Shown here piece after piece: positions 7,609-15,656 of a DNA stretch of 48,557 nucleotides. The position numbers and the translations under genes are program-made. Numbering within the stretch: the first letter of the stretch is position 1; each line of letters starts with the position of its first letter. Below the pieces are notes generated by a model. It did not search any database, was not told the origin of the DNA, and was given only the letters and a program-made list of their open reading frames with translations. Source of the stretch: Acidobacteriaceae bacterium (GTDB taxonomy: Bacteria > Acidobacteriota > Terriglobia > Terriglobales > Acidobacteriaceae); contig PLSM01000178.1 of NCBI GenBank assembly GCA_003165075.1, positions 1 to 48,557 on the forward strand, written 5' to 3'.

Positions 7609-10179
7609 GTGCGCAGGCATCTACTCGCGATTGTCATCTTTGCAAGTTTTGTATGTGCATCCTCGGCGCAGACGGCGCCGAATCCCAAAGACTACACGGC
7701 GCATGTGGTGGGTTATGCGCACATGGACATGGCCTGGCTGTGGCGGTGGGAAGAGTCCATTCACGACATCATGTACAACACATTCACCAATCAACTCAAG
7801 TTGATGGATGAGAATCCGAATTTCACGTTCGCGCAGGATCAGGCGGTAGTTCTTGACTCCATGGAGCACTACTATCCGGACGTTTTCAAGGGTCTAGTCC
7901 AGCAGGCGAAGATAGGCGGATTCGTTCCCGCCACCTCAAGCTGGGTGCAGATGGACGAAAACGTCAGCGACGGCGAATCCATGGTGCGGCAATTCCTCTA
8001 CGGACAGAAATTCAGCAAGGAGAAATTCGGCCACTACGTCCGCTTCGCCTGGCAGCCGGACGTCTTCGGCCATCCGGTGACGATGCCGCAAATTGCGAGC
8101 AAAGCCGGTATCGAGCTTTACCTGTTTGACCGCCCTCATGATCCGTCCCGCCCCCGGATCATCTGGTGGCAGGGCCTGGACGGAAGCCGAGTGCTGGGCT
8201 ATTCGACTCCCAGCGAGTATGCGGGAACGTTGAATCATGAGCGCGTCACCGTGCCGGCCATGCAGAGCGCAGATCTGTCCGGCGTGAAGGATATGCTGAT
8301 CCTCTACGGCGCGGGTGATCACGGCGGTGGACCGAACCCTCAAGACGTCGCCGCCATTGCGACCATGAATGCCTCACCCAATGAAATGCGAGTGAAGCCC
8401 ACCAACGTCTCGGATTACATCGACACGTTGCTGGCCGAAAAGAAGGACTTCCCCATCTACGAAAAGGAGCTGAACCCGGTCTTTCCTGGCTGCTACACGA
8501 CGCAGGTGGAAATGAAGCGCCACAACCGGCAGGCAGAACAACTGCTGCTGAACGCCGAGAAGATGTCGGAGATCTCCACTTTCTTCCACTATCGCGACTA
8601 CTCACCGACCCGCGATTTCAGCGAGGCCTGGAAACTGGTCCTGCTCAACCAGGCCCACGATCTGGCTGCCGGTTCCGGCATTGGTCCGATCTACGCCGAC
8701 GCTGCGCGCCAATACCAGGAAGTCTTTGAGCGGGGCAAGCGAGCTCTTGACTTCTCGCTGGAAACTCTCGGCCTTCAGCTCGAAACCCGCGGAGACGGCG
8801 TGCCTCTGGTGGTCTACAATCCGCAATCGTGGAATCGCACAGACCTCGTCATCGCGGAAGTTTCTGCTTCCTCCCTTCCGACGCGAATGGTTGCGATTCA
8901 TGATGGAGAGACGACGCCGGTGCAAATCCTGAGAGTGCCCGCGGCGATGGGCTCCCGCGAGACAGCGACCGTGGCGTTTGTCGCGAAAGACGTTCCTCAG
9001 ATGGGATTAAAGCTATACCGGCTTGTCGCCGATCACGGCACTCCCCAAACTGACACACCGAGGAGCTCCGAAAGCAAACCGGTTCTGCTGAAGACTGGCT
9101 CCACGCCCCGGCCGTTTCTGGAAAATGAGTTCTTCCGGGTCGAAATTGATCCGAAGACCGGAAACATTGCGAACCTTTACGACAAGGTGAACAAGCGCGA
9201 GACTTTTCATGGAGAAGGCAATTCCCTGACTGCCTGGGAAGATACAGCGGAGCGGGCCAAGATAACTTCAAAGGAGTATGCGGGACCGGCCTGGGATATC
9301 GGATTGACCGGAAAGAAGTGGGAGATCGATAAGGCCGAAAGCGTGAAATTAATTGAACAAGGGCCAGTGCGCGCCACAATTCGTGTGGTGAGACGATTCC
9401 GCGACTCCCGGTTTACGCAGGATATTAGTTTGGTTGCGGGCGTTCCACGCGTCGATGTCTCCATGACAGTTGCCTGGTATGAGCGCGCAACCCTGCTCAA
9501 GGCCGGATTTCCCTTGGCGCTTCAATCCGGGAAGGTCAGTGCGGAGATTCCCTATGGCGTGATCGAGCGCAGCCAGGACGGCGAAGAAGCGGTCATGGGG
9601 AAATGGGTCGACATCTCGAACGGAGAGGACGGCGTGGCTATCCTCAACAATGGCCGTAATGGCTATGACGCCCGGGACAATGCCATCCACCTTTCCGTGA
9701 TACGCGGCCCATGGGCGCCTGACCCCCGCGCAGACGAGGGCGACCATACGTTTGGATATTCAATCTACCCGCATCGCGGAGGATGGCGCGAAGGAAAAGT
9801 GGTGTATCAGGCCCTGGCGTTCAACTCCCCACTACTGGCCATGCAGGAACCCCAACACGCCAGCCCTCAAGAGCAGTGGGCAGGCAAAGACGGCGGCCTG
9901 CCGGCATCCTACTCCTTCATCAAAACTAACAGCGACCACGTGGTTCTGTATGCTTTCAAACAGATGGAGGGCTTTTACGACACGGATGCCATCGCGCGCT
10001 TTGTTGAAACTGAAGGTCGCGATGGTGATGTGTCCCTTGAATTCCCGCGCCCTGTGCGGGCCACGGAAACAACCCTTCTGGAAGATGTCAAAGTGGGTGA
10101 CGCCGGCGAGGGAAAGACCATTCAATTCCACATGAAGCCTTGGGAGATCAAGACGTTGCGCCTGAGCCCGGTGCAGTAG
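7609..10179 (+). CDS. Exported GH38 alpha-mannosidase
   Basis: An 856-residue glycoside hydrolase family 38 protein, a zinc-dependent retaining alpha-mannosidase family. Residues 1-20 form a signal peptide ending ASSA before QTAPN. AHMDMAW (37-43) supplies the His-x-Asp zinc ligands. WQPDVFGHP contains the expected nucleophile Asp, and NQAHDLAAGSG holds the later zinc His. The C-terminal half is the all-beta domain of the family. The start is GTG 7609, set by a perfect AGGAGG 7 bases upstream that also gives a clean signal peptide; the reading from 7471 has neither. It is divergent from the UroD-like/GH106 pair and is followed by a stable hairpin, so it is probably monocistronic. It should trim alpha-mannosides in the periplasm or outside the cell. 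Confidence 0.9.
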   Translation: MRRHLLAIVIFASFVCASSAQTAPNPKDYTAHVVGYAHMDMAWLWRWEESIHDIMYNTFTNQLKLMDENPNFTFAQDQAVVLDSMEHYYPDVFKGLVQQAKIGGFVPATSSWVQMDENVSDGESMVRQFLYGQKFSKEKFGHYVRFAWQPDVFGHPVTMPQIASKAGIELYLFDRPHDPSRPRIIWWQGLDGSRVLGYSTPSEYAGTLNHERVTVPAMQSADLSGVKDMLILYGAGDHGGGPNPQDVAAIATMNASPNEMRVKPTNVSDYIDTLLAEKKDFPIYEKELNPVFPGCYTTQVEMKRHNRQAEQLLLNAEKMSEISTFFHYRDYSPTRDFSEAWKLVLLNQAHDLAAGSGIGPIYADAARQYQEVFERGKRALDFSLETLGLQLETRGDGVPLVVYNPQSWNRTDLVIAEVSASSLPTRMVAIHDGETTPVQILRVPAAMGSRETATVAFVAKDVPQMGLKLYRLVADHGTPQTDTPRSSESKPVLLKTGSTPRPFLENEFFRVEIDPKTGNIANLYDKVNKRETFHGEGNSLTAWEDTAERAKITSKEYAGPAWDIGLTGKKWEIDKAESVKLIEQGPVRATIRVVRRFRDSRFTQDISLVAGVPRVDVSMTVAWYERATLLKAGFPLALQSGKVSAEIPYGVIERSQDGEEAVMGKWVDISNGEDGVAILNNGRNGYDARDNAIHLSVIRGPWAPDPRADEGDHTFGYSIYPHRGGWREGKVVYQALAFNSPLLAMQEPQHASPQEQWAGKDGGLPASYSFIKTNSDHVVLYAFKQMEGFYDTDAIARFVETEGRDGDVSLEFPRPVRATETTLLEDVKVGDAGEGKTIQFHMKPWEIKTLRLSPVQ

Positions 10180-10205
10180 ACCAAACTCTCCAATACCTGC
10201 GGGTC

Positions 10206-10239
10206 AGCGGGGCCTCGCCAAGGCAAACGAGGCCCCGCT
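10206..10239 (+). terminator. Stable 12-bp hairpin after the GH38 gene
   Basis: A perfect GC-rich stem, agcggggcctcg / cgaggccccgct, with a 10-base loop lies 26 bases after the GH38 stop. The sequence after it is AAGACAAG rather than a T-run, so it may act with Rho or as a 3' stabiliser. Confidence 0.55.
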
Positions 10240-10408
10240 AAGACAAGCGGATTCGAATATCTGAGTTTGGGCATAGGTTTGTTTCTGACTTCTCTCGGTT
10301 CCTTGTCGTCGTAGTTCGAGGGTGACAGACGCGTTCTTCGTGCGTTTCGCCTTGCTCTTTAGGCGCCTGGCCTTTTACTTTTGACCTCGGAAGTTGAAGG
10401 AGCAACCA

Positions 10409-11350
10409 ATGAACTATATCTATAGGAATGAAGTGTCAAGCGAGAGAACGGCCGCAATCCCAGAGCTTTCAGGAACTCCTAATCTGGCGCCCGGGAGCGC
10501 TGGCACCATCCCGCGAGTCGTGAAGCATGGCCGTATCAGGCAGTCGCTGACATTCTGGTGCTTGAACTCGGCGCCGTGGAATTGGGATATTGAGCGCATC
10601 TGCGCAACGGCGAGTGGCTTGGGCTGCCAGAGCGTAGAACTTGTTCCTACTGAGTTATGGCCAGTGCTGCGCAAACATCACATTACTTCCGCCCTCGCCT
10701 CAAACGGAATGCCTGACCCGATGTTCCATAAGGGTTTGAACAACGCGAGTAATCACGAAGAAGTAATTACTCGGACGAAACATGCTATCGATCAAGCCGC
10801 TGATTTCGGCATTCCCAGCGTGATTGCGTTCACGGGGTATAAGTGGCGTGATCCAGAGGACCCGATGAGTGGTGAAATCTCGCTCGAAGAGGGTGCAGCC
10901 AGCTCCGTATGCGGGCTCTCAGAACTAGGCCGATATGCTGCAGGAAAGAATGTCACCATTTGCCTGGAGCAGCTTAATACACGAGATCATTCCGATCCCA
11001 TGAAAGGTCACCCTGGCTATCAAGGCGACAACCTGGACTATTGCGCTGACATTGTTAGGCAGGTCAACTCGCCCAATGTAAAGCTTCTCTTCGATATCTA
11101 TCACGTGGACATTATGAACGGCGACGTGATTCGACGTCTGCGTCAATACCACGACTTAATTGGCCATATACATGCAGCAGGCAATCCAGGCAGAGGAGAG
11201 CTCGACGATCACCAGGAAATCAATTACCCGGCCATTATGCGTACGTTGCTGGAGCTCGGCTACAAAGGCTATGTCGGACACGAGTTCATGCCCACTCGCG
11301 AGCCTTTGGAAGGGCTTGCACAAGCTGTATCCCTTTGCGATGTGGCGTAG
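10409..11350 (+). CDS. Hydroxypyruvate isomerase-like sugar isomerase/epimerase (TIM barrel)
   Basis: A 313-residue member of the xylose isomerase-like TIM-barrel superfamily, closest in style to hydroxypyruvate isomerase and sugar-acid epimerases. Metal/catalytic signatures are ICLEQLNT, LLFDIYHVDIMNGD, GHIHAAGNPGRGELDD and GHEFMPT, with the two Glu and one Asp that usually bind the divalent metal. About 45 N-terminal residues are extra and show no signal peptide. ATG 10409 is preceded by GAAGGAG at good spacing; the TTG 15 bases earlier lies inside that ribosome site. It opens a tight operon with a DHDPS-type aldolase, KdsB, a carrier and a sialidase-like protein, so its substrate is probably a sugar or keto-acid intermediate of that pathway. 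The precise reaction is unknown. Confidence 0.82.
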   Translation: MNYIYRNEVSSERTAAIPELSGTPNLAPGSAGTIPRVVKHGRIRQSLTFWCLNSAPWNWDIERICATASGLGCQSVELVPTELWPVLRKHHITSALASNGMPDPMFHKGLNNASNHEEVITRTKHAIDQAADFGIPSVIAFTGYKWRDPEDPMSGEISLEEGAASSVCGLSELGRYAAGKNVTICLEQLNTRDHSDPMKGHPGYQGDNLDYCADIVRQVNSPNVKLLFDIYHVDIMNGDVIRRLRQYHDLIGHIHAAGNPGRGELDDHQEINYPAIMRTLLELGYKGYVGHEFMPTREPLEGLAQAVSLCDVA

Positions 11351-11361
11351 GGATATTCCAA

Positions 11362-12273
11362 ATGAAAATCTCTATGTCCGGTGTATTCGCGGCCTTGATT
11401 ACACCTATTGATGATCTTGGCCGACCCGATATAGACGCCTTTGACTGTTTAATTGACTTCGTGATTGGTTGTGGAGTCAACGGGGTGGTGATTGGGGGAG
11501 CCACGGCCGAATATCCGCACCTTGATGTTGGTACACGCGCCGCGCTCGCGCGTCAAGCAGTAAAACGTATTGCCGGACGAGGGCTCGTAATCACATGCGT
11601 CGGAACCTCTTCAATCTATTCCACGCTTAGTCTGACGAAGTGTGCGGTATACGCAGGCAACGATGCCTTGCTTCTTCCAATGCCATATTTCTATCGCTAC
11701 AACCAGGACGATCTTGTCGCCTATGCAAAGACAGTTTGCGCCTCGGTTCCCACACCTTTCTTGTTGTACAATCTTCCCTCCTTTACCAGTGAAATCAGAG
11801 TGCCCACAGCAGTCCGGCTGCTAAAGACAATTACGAATTTGATTGGCATCAAAGACAGTAGCGGAAGAAGGAACAATCTCGAACAGTTCGGTCGATGGCG
11901 CAAGGAATATGGCTATGAGGCTTTGGTGGGGGACGACATCTTGCCTCTTGATGCTCTGCGATCCGGGTGGAACGAGGTCGTATCCGGTATAGCCTGCTTT
12001 GTCCCTGAGTTGATCATTGCCGAGTATCGAAGCTGTCGCGCCGGCAACACTGCGCAGGCGTATTCTTACCAGGCGATGCTGGATAGATTGATCCACGAAG
12101 TGATTCGCCTTCCCATCCCCCGGTGGATTCGCGTAGGAATAGGAGAGCGCGGCATCACCAGCGGTCCGATGCATCTGCCTTTGTCGAAGACACGCCAACG
12201 CCAGATTGAGCATCTTCGCACGTGGCTGCGAAACTGGGCAACAGCTCGAGACCTGAAATTGGATCAGATTTAG
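11362..12273 (+). CDS. DHDPS/N-acetylneuraminate lyase family aldolase
   Basis: A 303-residue class I aldolase of the DapA/NanA family. LIGIKDSSG gives the Schiff-base Lys (about residue 164) and LLYNLP the catalytic Tyr (about 136). The substrate-binding GTTGE segment is altered to GGATAEYPHL, so it is unlikely to be the housekeeping DapA. The start is taken as ATG 11362, 11 bases after the previous stop. The ribosome site is only moderate (TAGGGAT), and a second ATG four codons on is possible. Family members cleave or form pyruvate-derived 2-keto-3-deoxy acids such as sialic acid, KDG or dihydrodipicolinate. Together with KdsB and a sialidase-like gene, a 2-keto-3-deoxy sugar acid is a reasonable guess at the substrate. 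Confidence 0.85.
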   Translation: MKISMSGVFAALITPIDDLGRPDIDAFDCLIDFVIGCGVNGVVIGGATAEYPHLDVGTRAALARQAVKRIAGRGLVITCVGTSSIYSTLSLTKCAVYAGNDALLLPMPYFYRYNQDDLVAYAKTVCASVPTPFLLYNLPSFTSEIRVPTAVRLLKTITNLIGIKDSSGRRNNLEQFGRWRKEYGYEALVGDDILPLDALRSGWNEVVSGIACFVPELIIAEYRSCRAGNTAQAYSYQAMLDRLIHEVIRLPIPRWIRVGIGERGITSGPMHLPLSKTRQRQIEHLRTWLRNWATARDLKLDQI

Positions 12274-12322
12274 AAGAGTATACCTTTGGATCAAGTTTCA
12301 TAGGTTCGCTTGGAGAATAGGG

Positions 12323-13072
12323 ATGAAGGTTATTGGCATTATACCTGCACGTTACCAATCTACTCGTCTGCCGGCCAAACCGCTCGCGGATATTCACGGG
12401 AGACCTTTAATTCAACATGTTTATGAGATCGCGCAGAAGACCAAATGTCTGGACAGCGTCGTGGTGGCGACCGACGACCAACGCATTGCCGACGCGGTGA
12501 GAGCCTTTGGAGGCACGGTGGTGATGACCAGTCCGAATCATGCATCCGGTACGGATCGTGTCGCCGAAGTTGCTGCCGGGTCCGACGCCGGAATTGTGGT
12601 GAACATTCAGGGAGATGAGCCGCTACTCGATCCGAGAATGATCGACGAATGTGTTCTGGCCTTGAAAAGTGCATTGCGAAACGGAGACGACGTAGGTCTG
12701 TCCACAGTTATAAAGAAAGTCGGCGAGGATGCCTACCATGATCCGAGCGTGGTCAAGGTAGTGTCCGATGCCCGTGGCCGGGCGCTCTATTTTTCCCGGT
12801 CCCTTATTCCCTATCCGCGTCGGCGCACGGATGACTTTGAAGTATTCGAGCACATAGGTCTGTATGCCTATACGAGAGAGTGCCTTACCAAGCTTTCCAA
12901 GTTACCGCCGTCCCGCCTGGAGAAGATCGAGTGTTTGGAGCAGTTACGCGCCCTTGAAAACGGCATATCCATCCAGACCGTGGTAACTCAGTGCGAAGGT
13001 GAGCTGGTCTCAGTGGATACTCAAGAGGACCTGGAGCGAGTTCGTCGTATCCTGGCGGGCGGAGCCAAGTGA
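12323..13072 (+). CDS. kdsB: 3-deoxy-manno-octulosonate cytidylyltransferase (CMP-Kdo synthetase)
   Basis: A 249-residue nucleotidyltransferase that activates Kdo with CTP to CMP-Kdo for lipopolysaccharide inner core; the length is exactly that of the family. It begins with IIPARYQSTRLPAKPL, the CTP-binding loop, and carries ASGTDRVAEVA and NIQGDEPLLDP, both diagnostic for KdsB. GGAG precedes the ATG. Its position is unusual: it lies inside a catabolic-looking unit between a DHDPS-type lyase and an unknown protein rather than with kdsA or lpx genes. It could be the cell's main KdsB, or a second copy acting on another ulosonic acid; some KdsB relatives use modified Kdo. The stop overlaps the next start as TGATG, implying coupled translation. 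Confidence 0.9.
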   Translation: MKVIGIIPARYQSTRLPAKPLADIHGRPLIQHVYEIAQKTKCLDSVVVATDDQRIADAVRAFGGTVVMTSPNHASGTDRVAEVAAGSDAGIVVNIQGDEPLLDPRMIDECVLALKSALRNGDDVGLSTVIKKVGEDAYHDPSVVKVVSDARGRALYFSRSLIPYPRRRTDDFEVFEHIGLYAYTRECLTKLSKLPPSRLEKIECLEQLRALENGISIQTVVTQCEGELVSVDTQEDLERVRRILAGGAK

Positions 13073-13560
13073 TGAGGCCAACTTCTGCAACCGTGGCTCG
13101 ATTCCGGGAATCGATGTGTGCATCCGCGCAGTACCACTTGGAGAAAGCCACTTCGAGCATCGTGGAGGCCAAGCAGCGCGGTGGGCGCGTAGTGGTCGTC
13201 ACCGGCAGCGGTCCGAATCTTCATGAGGGTGTGACCACGCAGATCGCAGAACTAATTCATCACGGTCTAGTCGACGGCGTCATCACTAGCTCTGCGGTAA
13301 TTGCTCACGAGATGGCAGGAACGCTCGATCGTGTCAAGCGCGTCAATGTGAGTCATGGAGCGGATTCCGCACTCTCGGCTGCTGCACTGCCGCGAGACGA
13401 TGTCTTCGAGATTACTTGCTTATCTACGGCGCGGCGCACCGAAATGGAGAAAGAGTTCCCGGAAGGCTGGGACTTGTATGATCGCCTGGCAGCGCTGCCC
13501 GGCAGCCAAGTTATCAAGGCCGCGGGAAATATGGCATGGCCGATGGGGCTCCGCACATAG
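13072..13560 (+). CDS. Unidentified conserved protein, N-terminal part (ends at in-frame TAG)
   Basis: Translation starts at ATG 13072, overlapping the kdsB stop, with GGAG 7 bases upstream; the GTG one codon earlier is an alternative. The 162 residues contain a Rossmann-like strand-loop, VVVVTGSGPNLHEGVT, and GLVDGVITSSAVIAHEMAG, faintly reminiscent of deoxyhypusine-synthase-type folds. I do not recognise the family. It ends at TAG 13558-13560, immediately after WPMGLRT. The same frame reopens at once and reads on for 252 residues with uninterrupted protein character, so this is most likely the front part of a single ~417-residue protein broken by a nonsense codon (GAG to TAG would suffice). 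Alternatively the two halves may be separate coupled subunits. Confidence 0.65.
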   Translation: MRPTSATVARFRESMCASAQYHLEKATSSIVEAKQRGGRVVVVTGSGPNLHEGVTTQIAELIHHGLVDGVITSSAVIAHEMAGTLDRVKRVNVSHGADSALSAAALPRDDVFEITCLSTARRTEMEKEFPEGWDLYDRLAALPGSQVIKAAGNMAWPMGLRT

Positions 13561-13563
13561 AGG

Positions 13564-14322
13564 ATGGCCCCTGAAATTCGAAAAGTAGCCAGCGAGTATG
13601 GAGTACCTTTTGAACTCTTCGCCGGCTTAGGCGCCAGTCCCATGACCATGATCGGTGCCAGTGCTCTAAAAAGGGTTCCCGTCCTCGTCTCCATCCCGCA
13701 GTTCGTTGGCGGCGGCGCGGTTGGCATCGCGATTGGAGATTCCATTTCAATCGCTAGCCGCTCCCGATTGATCGCTGATATGCTTGCTGATGCGGACGTG
13801 ATCGACGAGTCCGCTGTTGCGCTCACGCAGGAGATCCATGACGATCCCTTTGAGACCTATACAGGACACGGCATATGGGCCACCTGGGATCAGATGAAGA
13901 CCTATAGTCTGGCCGGCAAGGTGCTCATCCGGATCGATCTCGATCCCAACCTTGAGCTCGCCTGGGAAAAGGAACGACGGGACGCCGAAGTGCAGGAGAC
14001 CATCAATCATGGCTTGCCAAAGACAAAATGCACCGGCATTCCCTTCCGCATGGAGATGTCGGGATTCTCCCGGCTGGAAGGCAGTATCCCAATTACAGCA
14101 GATATAGGTGTTGCGTGGCCGATTCTAGTGTGCGCTCTGGAAGAACGCCTCGGAGTCCGCCTGAACTTTGTTTCCGCTTCGCAGGAGTCAGAGGAGGGGA
14201 GACGGATGCGCGATTGGATTGCCGATGAAATCTCCTACCTTGATCGTGCTGCAATGTATGCCGCGGCGCAGAGAATGTTGACACCCGTTCCTGTACTACC
14301 TGACAATCCCCAAGCGACCTGA
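13564..14322 (+). CDS. Unidentified conserved protein, C-terminal part (same frame after TAG)
   Basis: A 252-residue reading frame starting at ATG 13564, three bases after the TAG and in the same frame as the preceding segment. AGAGG abuts the ATG with no spacer, a poor initiation context. Notable conserved-looking stretches are FAGLGASPMTMIGASAL, IPQFVGGGAVGIAIGDSIS and ALTQEIHDDPFETYTGHG; no family name can be attached. Hydrophobic and charged residues alternate as in a soluble alpha/beta protein. It is followed 18 bases later by the MFS carrier gene. Either termination-reinitiation yields a second polypeptide, or this is the detached rear of an inactivated gene. Its place between KdsB and a carrier suggests a part in the same sugar-acid pathway. 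Confidence 0.6.
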   Translation: MAPEIRKVASEYGVPFELFAGLGASPMTMIGASALKRVPVLVSIPQFVGGGAVGIAIGDSISIASRSRLIADMLADADVIDESAVALTQEIHDDPFETYTGHGIWATWDQMKTYSLAGKVLIRIDLDPNLELAWEKERRDAEVQETINHGLPKTKCTGIPFRMEMSGFSRLEGSIPITADIGVAWPILVCALEERLGVRLNFVSASQESEEGRRMRDWIADEISYLDRAAMYAAAQRMLTPVPVLPDNPQAT

Positions 14323-14340
14323 TCGATACATGCGGTCCCC

Positions 14341-15642
14341 ATGAGCCTGTTTAAGAAGCATTACAAATGGTACGTGGTCGGGATGCTGTGGTGGATCGCG
14401 TTCTTTAATTACGCCGACCGCCAGGCAATCTTCTCCCTGTTCCCTTTACTGGCGGCGGAATTTCATCTGGGCAATGTGCAGTTAGGCCTGCTGGGATCAT
14501 CGTTCGCATGGGTATACGGAATCTCGGCTCCAGTGGCAGGGCACATCGTTGATCGTGTGAGACGAAAAGCCGCAATTCTAAGTGGCCTTCGCATCTGGAG
14601 TCTCATCTGCATGGCGACGGCGGTGTCGCGTACATTCGGCCACCTCTTGATATTCCGCGCCGCCGAGGGTCTAGGCGAGACTGTGTACTTTCCCGCGTCA
14701 ATGTCATTGATCAGCGACTACCACGGCAAGAAGACACGCTCACGAGCCATGGGCACACACCAGACCAGCGTCTATGTCGGCACCATTGCGGGAGGTTTCT
14801 TCGCCGGCCTTATTGGCCAGCATTATGGCTGGCGTTCGTCGTTTGTGGTATTTGGCGGTTGTGGAGTTCTCCTCAGTTTCATCCTGAGCAGACTCTTGAT
14901 CGAACCCCCTCGTGGCGCCGCGGACCGTGCTGATCTAGGCGCAGCAGCCCCTGCAGCCGTTGTTCCGCATCACGCTTCAATCCCGGAGTCCCTGAAGATC
15001 ATCGCCGGCACGCCAACACTCCTCCTGTGCATGGCGGCTTTTATGTGTGAGAACTTCACTACGATGGTTCTCTTCACCTGGATGCCAATGCTCCTTTACA
15101 ACAAGTTTCATCTGAGTCTGGCCATGGCCGGCTTGACCGCTACCCTGTACGTGCAGTCCACCAGCATGTTGGGTTCGCCCATCGGCGGCTGGATGGCAGA
15201 CGTGCTTCGCATGAGAATGCCCGGCGGACGCATCCTGGTTCAGGCGATCGGTATCTTTATCGAGGCTCCATTCGTGATAATGTGCGCCCTTACACACTCG
15301 ATGAGTTTACTCATACTTGGTCTTCTGCTCTGGGGCATATTCAAGGGCTGCTACGAAGCTAACATTTTCGCTTCTGTTTTCGACGTCGTCCGGCCAGAAG
15401 CGCGCGGTGCTACAACTGGTGTAATGAATCTGATGGGTTGGCTTGTGGGAGGCGGATCGGCGCCACTCATTGTTGGCTTTCTGGCCAATCACATTGGTCT
15501 CGGCGAAGCTATTGCTGTCACCTCGTCTGCCTATGTGGGCGCAAGTATCCTGCTTTTGGTGGCGGCGTTCGTATTTAGTCGGCGTGACACTGAGCGCATG
15601 CAGTTGATGATCAAGTCTGACGACATACGGGTACGGATCTGA
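14341..15642 (+). CDS. MFS transporter, anion:cation symporter (ACS)-like
   Basis: A 433-residue integral membrane protein with about twelve hydrophobic segments. The opening NYADRQAIFSLFPLLAAEF is the typical TM1 region of the ACS branch (hexuronate, tartrate, glucarate and sialate-like carriers), and HIVDRVRRKAAI corresponds to the TM2-3 loop signature. A central hydrophilic loop of about 40 residues separates the two six-helix halves. It lies 18 bases after the unknown gene and 14 bases before the sialidase-like gene, so it is part of the same transcript. It probably imports an organic or sugar acid released outside by the linked exported enzyme. No strong ribosome site is visible, consistent with coupled translation. 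Substrate unknown. Confidence 0.85.
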   Translation: MSLFKKHYKWYVVGMLWWIAFFNYADRQAIFSLFPLLAAEFHLGNVQLGLLGSSFAWVYGISAPVAGHIVDRVRRKAAILSGLRIWSLICMATAVSRTFGHLLIFRAAEGLGETVYFPASMSLISDYHGKKTRSRAMGTHQTSVYVGTIAGGFFAGLIGQHYGWRSSFVVFGGCGVLLSFILSRLLIEPPRGAADRADLGAAAPAAVVPHHASIPESLKIIAGTPTLLLCMAAFMCENFTTMVLFTWMPMLLYNKFHLSLAMAGLTATLYVQSTSMLGSPIGGWMADVLRMRMPGGRILVQAIGIFIEAPFVIMCALTHSMSLLILGLLLWGIFKGCYEANIFASVFDVVRPEARGATTGVMNLMGWLVGGGSAPLIVGFLANHIGLGEAIAVTSSAYVGASILLLVAAFVFSRRDTERMQLMIKSDDIRVRI

Positions 15643-15656
15643 CTCATGGGGGAGAG

